Positions 27,392 through 35,702 of a DNA stretch of 64,000 bases are shown here, in pieces. A model generated the notes under the pieces. That model saw only the letters and a program-made list of their open reading frames with translations. It was not told the origin of the DNA and did no database searches. Every line of letters starts with the position of its first letter. Position 1 is the stretch's first letter. Source of the DNA: Pseudomonadota bacterium (GTDB lineage Bacteria > Pseudomonadota > Gammaproteobacteria > Burkholderiales > Chitinibacteraceae); the NCBI GenBank assembly GCA_026399755.1, contig JAPLQI010000074.1, positions 1-64,000 on the forward strand, given 5' to 3'. The translations under genes and the position numbers were made by a program.

Positions 27392-27685
27392 ATGAAAAGC
27401 ACACGATTAATCGCCGTTCTGGCAATGGCTTTTGCTTTAAATACGTCTTTTGCTAACAGTGATGACCTTAGCGATGGCGAAATCAAGAAAATAGACAAAT
27501 CTTCCGGAAAAATTACGCTCAAGCATGGTGAGCTCAAAAACTTAGATATGCCCAGCATGACCATGGTTTTTACTGCCAAAAACCTGACTCAGCTGGAGCC
27601 TTTGCAAGCGGGTGATAAGGTGAAATTTAAAGCGGTCAGTGAAAATGGCAAATTGCTTGTTACCGATATTCAAGCCGCTAAATAG
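27392..27685 (+). CDS. CusF-like periplasmic copper-binding protein
   Basis: A 97-residue protein with a signal peptide (cleaved after SFA) and a CusF-type small beta barrel: ITLKHGELKNLDMPSMTMVF. The His and two Met ligands are kept, but the Trp that caps copper in E. coli CusF (WPEMTM) is Met here (MPSMTM). It ends the copper operon and should shuttle or buffer Cu(I). Confidence 0.88.
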   Translation: MKSTRLIAVLAMAFALNTSFANSDDLSDGEIKKIDKSSGKITLKHGELKNLDMPSMTMVFTAKNLTQLEPLQAGDKVKFKAVSENGKLLVTDIQAAK

Positions 27686-27705
27686 TCTGTCTTTGATTTT
27701 TGAAA

Positions 27706-27810
27706 CTAGCAGCCTGTCGGACTTAGACGGTCGAAGCGAAAAATAGCATGGTCGAGACCAGATTTTGCCGGATTTGCAGCTGACTGATGCTAAGTCCGAC
27801 AGGCTGCTAG
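27706..27810. mobile_element. 105-bp MITE-like element with 21-bp perfect terminal inverted repeats
   Basis: CTAGCAGCCTGTCGGACTTA plus G (27706-27726) and its exact reverse complement (27790-27810) flank a 63-bp non-coding core. Outer CTAG tetranucleotides are self-complementary and may be the duplicated target. It codes for nothing and looks like a non-autonomous transposon or IS end pair. Confidence 0.75.
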
Positions 27811-27910
27811 GCTTGATTGCGGCGCTTATGGCGAGGGCTAATCTATTTAATTACAAAATACTGACGCATAAGTACAATCCTTGGCGTTTACCGCCTAAAA
27901 AGAGATTCCT

Positions 27911-28723
27911 ATGACTTGGCTTGATCATTATTTAAAGCGTCTTTCACTCACCAGCTGGCCAACGCTCGATCAAGCAGGGCTCGCCCTTTTGCAACGGCGG
28001 CACGTCGAATCGATTGCATTTGGCAATGTTGATATATTGCTGGGAAATATCCCAAAACTAAATCATGAAGCTTTAGTTGAAAAACTATTAGTACAAGGCC
28101 GCCTAGGATATTGCTACGAGATTAATACGCTATTTGCATCGTTGCTAAATCATTTAGGTTTAACGACTAAACTGCATATGGCGCGAGTTTTACTCAATAA
28201 AGAGCCTGTGCATGAACGGCCCAGATCGCATTTAATTATTACCATAGAGCAAGAAGGGCAAACGTGGCTATTAGATGCGGGCTTTGGTGGAGGCGGTATT
28301 TGCGAGCCTATCCCATTGCAAGCAGGCGTAGTTTTTGATCAGGACATTGATCAATATCGCTTATTGCCAGAGCAAACATCTAGTGGCTGGTATTTGCAGC
28401 GTGAAATAAATGGCGAATGGAATAATTTATATTGGTTTGATCTAAGCACGGCTTATCTGGCAGATTGCCATGTGGGTAATCATTATGCTGCAACAGCAAG
28501 TGAATCCATATTTTTGCGTGATTTGATGGTCACGCGCATCGACGGCTTGCAACGCTTAGTGCTGCATAACAAGCGATTTAGTATTCGTAGCAGAACGGAA
28601 AGTGATTTTAAAATAATATTGACGGCAGATGAATTGCAAAACATTCTCGATCATTATTTTGGTTTTACTGTGCAGCCTGAGCAGGCAGAGTTGCTTTTTA
28701 AGATGGGTGATCTTAAGACCTAA
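27911..28723 (+). CDS. nat: Arylamine N-acetyltransferase
   Basis: A 270-residue acetyltransferase. The cysteine-protease-like triad is visible at C68 (GRLGYCYE), H107 (RPRSHLII) and D122 (LLDAGFGG), matching the usual 69/107/122 spacing. It transfers acetyl groups from acetyl-CoA to arylamines and hydrazines. It is a single gene between the MITE-like element and a REP. The motif GRLGYC replaces the more usual GRGGYC. Confidence 0.92.
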   Translation: MTWLDHYLKRLSLTSWPTLDQAGLALLQRRHVESIAFGNVDILLGNIPKLNHEALVEKLLVQGRLGYCYEINTLFASLLNHLGLTTKLHMARVLLNKEPVHERPRSHLIITIEQEGQTWLLDAGFGGGGICEPIPLQAGVVFDQDIDQYRLLPEQTSSGWYLQREINGEWNNLYWFDLSTAYLADCHVGNHYAATASESIFLRDLMVTRIDGLQRLVLHNKRFSIRSRTESDFKIILTADELQNILDHYFGFTVQPEQAELLFKMGDLKT

Positions 28724-28754
28724 TAAGGAAGGGCTGATTAAATAGCCCAGTCGC

Positions 28755-28876
28755 ACGGGTTAGCCGCAGGCGTAACTCGTGGCTCCGGCAGAGTAAGCTC
28801 TGCGGTAATCGATAAATGTGCTTTGCGATTGGCTGTTCAGCTTAGGTTGATAGAGCTAACTCGCCCTACAGGGCTT
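28755..28876. repeat. REP-like composite repeat
   Basis: GGGTTAGCCGCAGGCGTAAC on the left and GATAGAGCTAACTCGCCCTA on the right are the same modules as at 30757-30883 and 12778-12945. Confidence 0.7.
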
Positions 28877-28983
28877 AAATCCTGCTATGTTTCACACACT
28901 CAAAGCCGAAGCAAGCAGATTTAACTTTACTCTGACCCCTGTTATTAAGACCTCAGACCAGATCATGTTGGATTTGGGGTCGA

Positions 28984-29922
28984 TTATTTTACATAGCGTT
29001 TTAATACTGCAATTACTTTGGGTGAATATAAGCCATTATATTTTGTATTCATTTCATCCTTTACCGTTTTACCTTCTATAGTTTTTAACTTTGGATTCGC
29101 TCCCGCCTTAAATAAAGCCTCAACACATTCAGGATTACCATATTTGATATTTTGCATCAGAACGCTTTCAGCGGTGTCTGTTCGCACGGCATTGATGTTT
29201 CCGCCATGCTCCATCAGCAGTTTGATTCGCTCTGCCGCTTTGGGATCGGGCCTGTCTTTTGTATTGGATGAGTTACGATCACATACTTTGTGCAAAGGCG
29301 TTAAACCGTCAATTTTGGATGCCAAACTGGCATCAGCACCTGCTTGCAGTAACGCTTTTAAGCTCTCTAAATCAGGGCTTCCTGCATTCAATGGGCTGTA
29401 ATTATTAGGTGTTTTTTGCTTCGCATTTGCACCTGCTGCGAGTAATTTCGAGACCAAATTCGGCCATGAAATTTCGCTCCTCATCCCTGTTGCCAACATC
29501 AACGGAAATTCGATTTGGTTTGGATCCATTTGATTTACGTCCGCCCCTGCTTGCAACAATACATCAACGAGCGCTCGGTCTGCTGCTGCGTCTTTATAAC
29601 TTTGTAATGCAGCAATCAGCGGCGGTACTTGCGTAGAGCCAAGTGCATTTACATTCACTTTATTCACTAATAGCGCTTTCGCGCCCTCAGGGCAATGATG
29701 ATAAATCGCTATTTCAAGCGGAGTCATCTCTTGTGAGTTGGGCGTATGTGGATTTGCCCCTTTCTTTAAAAGTGGATTGATTTTATTGAATTCTTTAGCG
29801 TTTTTGCTCTGGCAATAACTATCAACAGCAACCATTAAATCTTCGTTAACACCCGCATGAACAGGCGCGGTGACGGCAGCAGAAAAAATAAGCGCTGCAG
29901 GGAATAAGAATTTCTTTTTCAT
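28984..29922 (-). CDS. Secreted ankyrin-repeat protein
   Basis: A 312-residue protein with a signal peptide (cleaved after PVHA) and about six ankyrin repeats through most of its length (KKGANPHTPNSQEMTPLEIA, LLQAGADVNQMDP, LLQAGADASLASKIDGLTPL, LFKAGANPKLKTIEGKTV). It is expected to bind a protein in the periplasm or outside. No catalase or other usual partner is adjacent. Single gene. Confidence 0.87.
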   Translation of the reverse strand: MKKKFLFPAALIFSAAVTAPVHAGVNEDLMVAVDSYCQSKNAKEFNKINPLLKKGANPHTPNSQEMTPLEIAIYHHCPEGAKALLVNKVNVNALGSTQVPPLIAALQSYKDAAADRALVDVLLQAGADVNQMDPNQIEFPLMLATGMRSEISWPNLVSKLLAAGANAKQKTPNNYSPLNAGSPDLESLKALLQAGADASLASKIDGLTPLHKVCDRNSSNTKDRPDPKAAERIKLLMEHGGNINAVRTDTAESVLMQNIKYGNPECVEALFKAGANPKLKTIEGKTVKDEMNTKYNGLYSPKVIAVLKRYVK

Positions 29923-30082
29923 CGAGCAAATCCAGTGTAAACAAAAAGCATAATTTTGAAGTCAGTTTAAATTAATGTAAATACACAAAAACCACATGAA
30001 ATTATTACTTTTTTTGAAAAATACTTATCATCTCTGGTGATGTTTAATCGCGTGTTCAGTAGCTCATAGATTTGGCTGTTGT

Positions 30083-30140
30083 AGCCCTGAAGGGCGGCTT
30101 GGGCGCAGGCGTAAGCCGCGATTCTGGGCAGGTAAGCTGA
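30083..30140. repeat. REP-like half, left flank of RAYT remnant
   Basis: CCCTGAAGGGCGGCTTGGGC followed by GCAGGCGTAAGCCGCGATT matches the left module of the REP family. Paired with the copy at 30757-30883 it brackets the dead transposase. The rest of 29923-30171 shows nothing. Confidence 0.55.
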
Positions 30141-30171
30141 CCGGTGCCGAGAGCGTTTTGTTATCGTCTGC

Positions 30172-30722
30172 TCAGATTAGGGTAATTAATAAGCTGTCTA
30201 GTGTTGAGATCGAATCACCATCCCCCCAATTCTGCGGATAAACCTCAGAAGCAACAAAACGGTGAATTGACGAAAACGGCAAGTCGGCAAGGTGCACTAC
30301 CATGCCGTGGCGAACAGGGTTGAAGTGGATGTAATCCAAGTGATGACGAAAATCATCTTCATCTTGCCGCAGATGCTCCCAATAGCGATGCTGCCAGATC
30401 GTGCTGCATTGCTTGTTAGCGCGTCGTTGTGTTTGCCTTTTGCTCGAAAATACTGTGCGCCAATTGCACGCGTCACCGCTGATTTAATCAAACGTCAGCG
30501 CGTTGCAAAATCAGCATCGCCAGGCGGTAAAGTCCAGGCCCTGTGTAAATGATCGGGTAACAGTACCCATGCATCAATTTGGAATGGTCTATCCCGTCGC
30601 TCCTTTATAATGGCTTCTCGCAGTGCCATGCGGATACACAGTCAAAATTCTCTGCCGTTCTTCCGTGACGACGGTAAAAAAGTACGATCCACCCGCCACA
30701 TTGCTCGTCGATAAAAAGACAT
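30172..30722 (-). pseudogene. Degenerate REP-associated tyrosine transposase (RAYT, TnpA_REP)
   Basis: On the minus strand the family order is intact but in several frames: start MSFYRRA at 30722, GGSYFFTVVTEERQRIL, LREAIIKERRDRPFQIDAW, the HUH motif LLPDHLH, WTLPPGDADFATR, a TGA at 30495-30497 where Trp is usual, RLIKSAVTRA, then after a frameshift IWQHRYWEHLRQDEDDF and the catalytic LDYIHFNPVRHGM, ending at 30172. It is inactive through at least two frameshifts and one stop. REP-like repeats flank it on both sides, as for RAYTs that mobilise REPs. Confidence 0.85.
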
Positions 30723-30756
30723 ACCCAAACCCAGTAAAAAGAACATTTAACAGCGT

Positions 30757-30883
30757 CGGGCGGGTTAGCCGCAGGCGTAAGCCGCGTTTCAGGCATGGCA
30801 AGTTGAGTGGTAATTGAGTAATGGTTTGTGGTTGGCAGCATAAGTTCAGCGCGGCTTGATAAACCTAACCCGCCCTACAGGGC
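30757..30883. repeat. REP-like composite repeat, right flank of RAYT remnant
   Basis: GGGCGGGTTAGCCGCAGGCG on the left and GATAAACCTAACCCGCCCTA on the right form an imperfect stem around a roughly 75-base middle that matches the copy at 12778-12945. Confidence 0.75.
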
Positions 30884-30887
30884 TCAT

Positions 30888-30926
30888 GTTGACAGCGTGC
30901 TGTCATTGTGGTGTTATACTGTCAAC
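30888..30926 (+). promoter_or_regulatory. Promoter with overlapping palindromic operator
   Basis: TTGACA (30889-30894) and TATACT (30915-30920) are spaced by 20 bases. A 16-bp palindrome, TGACAGC-GT-GCTGTCA (30890-30905), covers the -35 region, and a further half-site CTGTCAAC (30919-30926) overlaps the -10 and pairs with GTTGACAG (30888-30895). The layout suits repression by the MarR protein encoded downstream. Confidence 0.65.
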
Positions 30927-30948
30927 TTAAGAAAAAGGTGGTTTATGT

Positions 30949-31578
30949 ATGACTAGAGAAACGATTCATCTCGCGATTTACGACACCATGGCTGATTGGG
31001 AGGTGGGCTATGTAGTCGCACATTTAAATTCGCCAGAATTCCAGAAAACGCCTGGCCGGTTTGAGGTGAAAACAGTTGGCAGTTCGCTTGCTCCGATTCT
31101 CAGTAAAGGTGGGCTGCGGATACTTCCCGATCTCAGTCTGGATATGCTGGAACCAAAAGACAGCCGAATGTTGATATTACCAGGCGCCGATATTGCAGCA
31201 AATGGAGGGATTGATGAGTTTGTCAAAATTGCAGCTCAGTTTCTGAGTGCCGGGATTCCAGTTGCCGCCATTTGTGGGGCGACGGCAGCGCTTGCGAGGG
31301 ACGGTTTATTGGACAAATTGCCACATACGAGCAATGCAAAGATTTTTCTGGAAATGGTGGAAGATTACAAAGGAGGTTCCCTCTATCAAGATCAGCTTGC
31401 CATAACTTCTGGGAATTTGATCACTGCAAGCGGAGTTGCCCCAATCGAATTTGCAATCGAGATTTTCCGTAAGCTTGATGTTTACTCCGATACCACTTTG
31501 CACGCTTGGCATAAGTTATACAAAGACCATAATCCGGAAGGTTTTTACGAACTCATGGCGGAACATAGTAATGAGTGA
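30949..31578 (+). CDS. DJ-1/PfpI-family protein
   Basis: A 209-residue protein of the DJ-1/PfpI superfamily. It starts IHLAIYDTMADWEVGYVVAH, and the nucleophile elbow is AAICGATAAL with the reactive Cys. The acidic residue of the usual triad may come from the N-terminal DWE. Members act as glyoxalases, amidotransferase-like hydrolases or redox sensors. The last 8 bases overlap the MarR gene, so the two are one operon. Confidence 0.87.
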   Translation: MTRETIHLAIYDTMADWEVGYVVAHLNSPEFQKTPGRFEVKTVGSSLAPILSKGGLRILPDLSLDMLEPKDSRMLILPGADIAANGGIDEFVKIAAQFLSAGIPVAAICGATAALARDGLLDKLPHTSNAKIFLEMVEDYKGGSLYQDQLAITSGNLITASGVAPIEFAIEIFRKLDVYSDTTLHAWHKLYKDHNPEGFYELMAEHSNE

Positions 31579-32032
31579 GACACAGGAAAGTCTGAGTGCA
31601 ATGGCGTTGACTACCTTTGCGCTGAATGGGTTATTTCTTGACGTTGCTGAACAGCTTGCTGCACCTGCAGGCCTAACGGCAACGCGATGGCAGGTCATTG
31701 GAGCCGTGCTGAAAGAGCCATTAACTCAGTCAGAAATTGCACGCAGGATGGGGATAACGCGGCAAAGTGTACGCAGAACAAGCCTTCAACTCGTCGAAGA
31801 GGGAATGTTGCACTTCACTTCAAACCCATCAAATCGCAAAGCCATGTTGCTCCAGCCCACAGAAAAGGGGTACGGAGCAATCAAAAAAATCAAGCCACAG
31901 CACGCCGCTTTTGCAAAGCGGCTTGAAGAGCGATTAGGAAAGGAACAGATGCAAAAAATCCTCGATGCCATGGCCGAGCTGCGCCAAACGCTCGAAACTA
32001 TCGCATTACCTGAGCAGGATTTAGGTATGTAG
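31571..32032 (+). CDS. MarR-family transcriptional regulator
   Basis: A 153-residue winged-helix regulator. The recognition region is LTQSEIARRMGITRQSVRRT, followed by a wing (SNPSNRKAMLLQPTEKG) and C-terminal dimer helices. It overlaps the DJ-1 gene by 8 bp and probably represses its own operon through the palindrome at 30890-30905. The inducer may be an oxidant or an aromatic or reactive aldehyde; this is inference. An upstream in-frame start would place 45 residues inside the previous gene and is rejected. Confidence 0.87.
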   Translation: MSETQESLSAMALTTFALNGLFLDVAEQLAAPAGLTATRWQVIGAVLKEPLTQSEIARRMGITRQSVRRTSLQLVEEGMLHFTSNPSNRKAMLLQPTEKGYGAIKKIKPQHAAFAKRLEERLGKEQMQKILDAMAELRQTLETIALPEQDLGM

Positions 32033-32795
32033 GGCTGTCGCAAGCCTTTCATAAATTTTGCGTTGGAGTGTAAGTAAGACCATTAGACATATGGTCTTGT
32101 AGGGGGGCAATAAGTTCTATGTTCGACATTTATGTCGCTCAGTGAAAGCGCATTGCACCGTTTTACTAATCCATGCGGCGTAATGCGCTGCGCTTATTAA
32201 CGCCCTACAACATCAAATAGATTAGGTTTTAAGGCCTTCGTTTTTCTCGGCTCTATTTATGCCTCGAATGTTCGTGCTGTCCAACGTAGGGAATATAAAT
32301 ATGTCTCAAAAAAAGGCAACTTCCCAATGGTTAGCGGCCTTCTTACATCAATCAATTAATCAATTGTCACTAGGAAATAAAAGTGACTTTTCTATGTCGG
32401 GTAATTATGCGTTTCCTATTGATTTTAAATAGGAAATTATTATTTTTCCGTTTGAAAAATATGCTTCGTTGCCCTTTATTTGGCTAGCGGAACTGGTATT
32501 TGAAAATCTCGGAAAAAAATGAATTTAAATTGTTATTTATCAACGTGTTAAGTGGTTACTTGCCACTAATTTTTACGAGTAAAGAACTGGTGGGTTTTAC
32601 TTGTCTGTCAAAGGGCTAGCAAAGTATTAACTCTATTTGTTCATTTAACTGTTCTGTGAGTGACAAGCTATACGAAGGCTACCTGCGGTGGAAATGCCAT
32701 GACTTATGGAAAGTGCCCATCATCAAAGTTAGTCCAAGGTCTGAGCATTTATAAGACAGAGTGTTACAGGGTAATCCCCCCATTGTTAAGCTCAC
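32033..32795. other. AT-rich gap with small inverted repeats
   Basis: AAGACCAT (32076-32083) and ATGGTCTT (32091-32098) form a hairpin after marR that may terminate it. A GC-rich stretch at 32124-32212 ending CGCCCTACAA looks like a decayed REP. A doubtful 43-residue frame is listed separately. The rest is AT-rich with no recognisable content, up to the IS3 end near 32772. Confidence 0.45.
32301..32432 (+). CDS. Possible 43-aa small protein (weak)
   Basis: A frame reading MSQKKATSQWLAAFLHQSIN and on to AFPIDFK has an AGGGAA ribosome-binding site. No family is recognised. It lies in AT-rich sequence beside IS debris and may be a remnant. Confidence 0.25.
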   Translation: MSQKKATSQWLAAFLHQSINQLSLGNKSDFSMSGNYAFPIDFK

Positions 32796-33285
32796 TTAAA
32801 AGTAGAGGCTAGGCATGTAGTGCCAGTTTTGTTTCGGGGTGATGCCGCCCAATCCCATATGCGGACGTTCGTTATTGTAAGTCCAAAGCCATTGCTTTTC
32901 GGTTTCTTGCACTTCGGCAAGGCTTTCAAAATCATCGCAGGCTAACAATTCATATCGCACCGTGCGATTATAGCGCTCAATATATGCATTCTGCTGCGGA
33001 TTGCCGGGCTGAATATAGGCCAATTCAATCGATTGTTGCTCCGCCCAATTCTTTAGCAGATGGCTAATATATTCAGAGCCATTGTCTGATCGAATTCGCT
33101 TAGGCTTGCCGCGCCATTCAATGATTTGATTTAGACTGCGTATTACGCGCTCTGCTGGCAAAGAGAAATCGACTTCAATGCCTAATTCTTCCCGATTAAA
33201 ATCATCAATCACGTTAAATAAGCGAATGCTACGGCCATCTGCTAATTGATTGTGTATAAAATCCATCGACCATGCTCGTGGTTTG
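32796..33285 (-). pseudogene. IS3-family transposase orfB, C-terminal fragment
   Basis: The readable frame ([79 protein letters not shown]) is the second half of an rve-type IS3/IS407 integrase including the D and E of the DDE triad. The N-terminal half and orfA are missing; the gene is joined to an IS5 fragment at its 5' end. Confidence 0.88.
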
Positions 33286-33498
33286 GCGTAGAGCGAGCCC
33301 GAACAAGCATTTGATGGTCAGACTGAACTGAATGGTGGCATCGCTAAAATGAGGATTTCGCCCGTGTTTTCCGTTGGGATCTGCCGCCCATTTCAAGTTG
33401 AGATCGAGCCAAATCATTAGTGCGCCACGCGACTTCAGCGCAGTGTTGTAGGCTTTTAAATTACTCGTGCGATACTTTGGGGAATGAGGCTTGCTCAT
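33270..33498 (-). pseudogene. IS5-family transposase, N-terminal fragment
   Basis: MSKPHSPKYRTSNLKAYNTA, then [33 protein letters not shown] and RQTTSMV are the first 75 or so residues of an IS5/IS903-group transposase. The catalytic part is absent and the frame runs into IS3 sequence. Confidence 0.88.
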
Positions 33499-33550
33499 GC
33501 AACGATATTAACTAAATACATGGGCGAGGTATATTTGTGCAACAAAGCCC

Positions 33551-33883
33551 ATGTATGTATTTAATTAAAATTAGATATTAATTTTAAATTAATAAATGAA
33601 TGGGCTTAATACCCAGTAGTAGGTCTCTTTTGGGTTGCTCCAGTACCATTGCCTGATTGTTAATAAGTAGTTTTTCGTATATTGGCTGATTGCAGCATTG
33701 AAGTAGAGTCAGCGGTTTTGAGTCTAGTCTTAATTATTGTTTATAAGGACAATCTGTTTGCTCTGTTATTGCGAAAAAAATAGGCACGCTGTTTTATTTT
33801 GACTATGGTTATACTTATAATTGTTGCGTTTATTTGATTTTAAACTGTTTTTTTGCATAATTTTACCGATGGAAGTACGGAAC
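33551..33883. other. AT-rich promoter region of the chemoreceptor gene
   Basis: It is AT-rich. A sigma-28-like arrangement (TAAACTG near 33841 and ACCGAT near 33865) overlaps the start region but is too close to the start codon to trust. No gene is seen. Confidence 0.35.
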
Positions 33884-35509
33884 ATGAAACTAAGAACTCG
33901 GATCTGGATTATTGTGATTGCCGCACTTTTGGGTATTATCATTGTGGGCGTTGGCAGTTTATTCCAGCTGCGTCAAAGCATGATGCAGGAGCGCCGTGCG
34001 CAAATTATTCAGCTGCTGGATTTAGCGAAAGCGCAATTGACGCATTTTCAGGAGCTAGAAGCCAGTGGCAAGCTGAGCCGTGAAGAGGCTCAAAGCCGCG
34101 CTAAAGAGGCATTGGCTGCGCAAAGAGCGGGCAGCACTTATTTCTTTATTCGCAGCATGACGGATGATACTTTTGTCTATCATATTGACCCTAAGCGTAT
34201 GGGTAAGCCTGATCCGGGGGCAAAATCGCCGGATGGCAGAACTGCAGTTCAGGTGATTCGTGATGGCCTAGCTGAAAGTAAAGACGGTAAAGCGTTTGCT
34301 TTAACTTATGTTGCACGGCCAGGAAGCGAGGATAAAGCGGTATATCCAAAACTAAATGGTGTTATTCAATTTGAGCCTTGGGGCTGGATTCCTGGTACTG
34401 GCTTTTATCTGGATGATATTGACCGCCTATTTTGGAATAGCGCATTAGAAATGCTGGTGGCAGGCTTGGTGATCCTTGCCGTGATGGGGATGCTGGCATT
34501 GGGTACGATGCGCAGTATTTTAGGGCAGTTAGGTGGGGAGCCCCAAGATGCGGCGGATATTGCACAGGCGATAGCGAATGGCGATTTATCCAAGCAAATT
34601 GAAACGCAGGCTGGTAGTGATAGTTTAATGGGCTCGATGCGCTCTATGCAGCAGGGATTACACGGCATGGTTCAGCGCTTTAATCAGGCGTCGTCGACTT
34701 TGGCCCATGCGTCTCAGCAACTGAATAAAGAGACAGAGCAAATCAGCCGAGGCAGTCAGATGACTTCGGAGGCAACGTCTTCCACAGCCGCGGCAATTGA
34801 AGAAATGACAGTCAGTATTAGCCATATTTCATCTAGTGCTAGAGAAACAGAGGTTAATTCTCAGCACGCTGCAGAGCTAGCCACTGAAGGTGAAAAAATG
34901 GCGCAGCATGCAGCAGACGAAATTCGCCGTGTTTCTGGTGATATTGGCTCTGCAGCCGGTTTGATCCGAGGCTTGGTTGAGCGCTCTCGCGAAATTGACA
35001 GCATGAGTGCGGTGATTAAAGAAATTGCCGATCAAACTAATTTACTGGCCCTAAATGCTGCCATTGAGGCCGCACGAGCTGGCGAGCAGGGTAGGGGGTT
35101 TGCTGTTGTGGCAGATGAGGTACGCAAACTAGCAGAGCGTACCAGCGGTGCCACACAAGACATTACCCGCACGATTCGTGCTGTTCAGGAGGATACGGAT
35201 ATTGCAGCGGGTTCAATGGACGGTGTGCAAACGCAGGTTGCACTAGGTGTTGATCTAGTAGAAAAAGCGGCTGCGGCCTTGCGTGAGATCAATAGCGTTA
35301 CCCGCGCCACTTTAGATAAAATCCGTGATGTGGCCAATGCAACTCAGGAACAAAGCCAAGTAAGCAATAGCATTGCTGGCAATGTGGAGCGGATTGCTCA
35401 GATGGTGGAAGAATCCGATGCCTCTGTGCAAGCGGCCCATGAGCAGGTGCGTAGCCTTGACGAGCTGGCCAGCGAGCTAAATCAAGCTGCGGCAAAATTT
35501 AGGTTGTAG
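33884..35509 (+). CDS. Methyl-accepting chemotaxis protein with Cache sensor
   Basis: A 541-residue chemoreceptor: TM1 at about 5-27, a periplasmic Cache-type sensor ([38 protein letters not shown]), TM2 near 185-207, HAMP, and the signalling hairpin tip [20 protein letters not shown] followed by [18 protein letters not shown]. The sCache_2 sensor often binds small carboxylates; the ligand is not known here. I start at 33884 (MKLRTRIW); an ATG at 33869 is also possible. There is no C-terminal CheR-binding pentapeptide (it ends AAAKFRL). Confidence 0.92.
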   Translation: MKLRTRIWIIVIAALLGIIIVGVGSLFQLRQSMMQERRAQIIQLLDLAKAQLTHFQELEASGKLSREEAQSRAKEALAAQRAGSTYFFIRSMTDDTFVYHIDPKRMGKPDPGAKSPDGRTAVQVIRDGLAESKDGKAFALTYVARPGSEDKAVYPKLNGVIQFEPWGWIPGTGFYLDDIDRLFWNSALEMLVAGLVILAVMGMLALGTMRSILGQLGGEPQDAADIAQAIANGDLSKQIETQAGSDSLMGSMRSMQQGLHGMVQRFNQASSTLAHASQQLNKETEQISRGSQMTSEATSSTAAAIEEMTVSISHISSSARETEVNSQHAAELATEGEKMAQHAADEIRRVSGDIGSAAGLIRGLVERSREIDSMSAVIKEIADQTNLLALNAAIEAARAGEQGRGFAVVADEVRKLAERTSGATQDITRTIRAVQEDTDIAAGSMDGVQTQVALGVDLVEKAAAALREINSVTRATLDKIRDVANATQEQSQVSNSIAGNVERIAQMVEESDASVQAAHEQVRSLDELASELNQAAAKFRL

Positions 35510-35567
35510 GTTTGCTGCTTTGGTAATCCCCCCACAAAACAGCTTTTGAAAGCCATTTTCACGACAT

Positions 35568-35604
35568 AAAAAAATGCCCCTTGTTTTGCAAGGGGCATTT
35601 TTGC
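35568..35604. terminator. Bidirectional rho-independent terminator
   Basis: AAAAATGCCCCTTG (35570-35583) pairs with CAAGGGGCATTTTT (35589-35602) around a five-base loop, with A and T tracts on both sides. It serves the chemoreceptor gene and possibly glmS from the other side. Confidence 0.9.
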
Positions 35605-35702
35605 TGGATTCTATTTCACGACTATATTAGACAATTCACGACTTTAATTGCCAAGTTACGACTTTAATAGGTCGGAATAAAAAAATTAACTAACTATCCC
35701 CC

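Larger units (their letters stand above)
32772..33550 (-). mobile_element. Chimeric IS remnant: IS5 5' part joined to IS3 3' part
   Basis: From high to low coordinates: GGGCTTTGTTGCAC (minus strand, near 33550) is an IS5-type terminal repeat, then an IS5-family transposase N-terminus, then from about 33285 an IS3-family orfB C-terminus, and an IS3-type end CAATGGGGGGATTA near 32772-32785. Neither element is complete. The join lies in a short stretch that both genes could encode. Confidence 0.8.

Noticed and set aside
33841-33883. Sigma-28-like promoter before the chemoreceptor gene
   Set aside because: The -10-like element overlaps the start codon region, leaving no usable leader.
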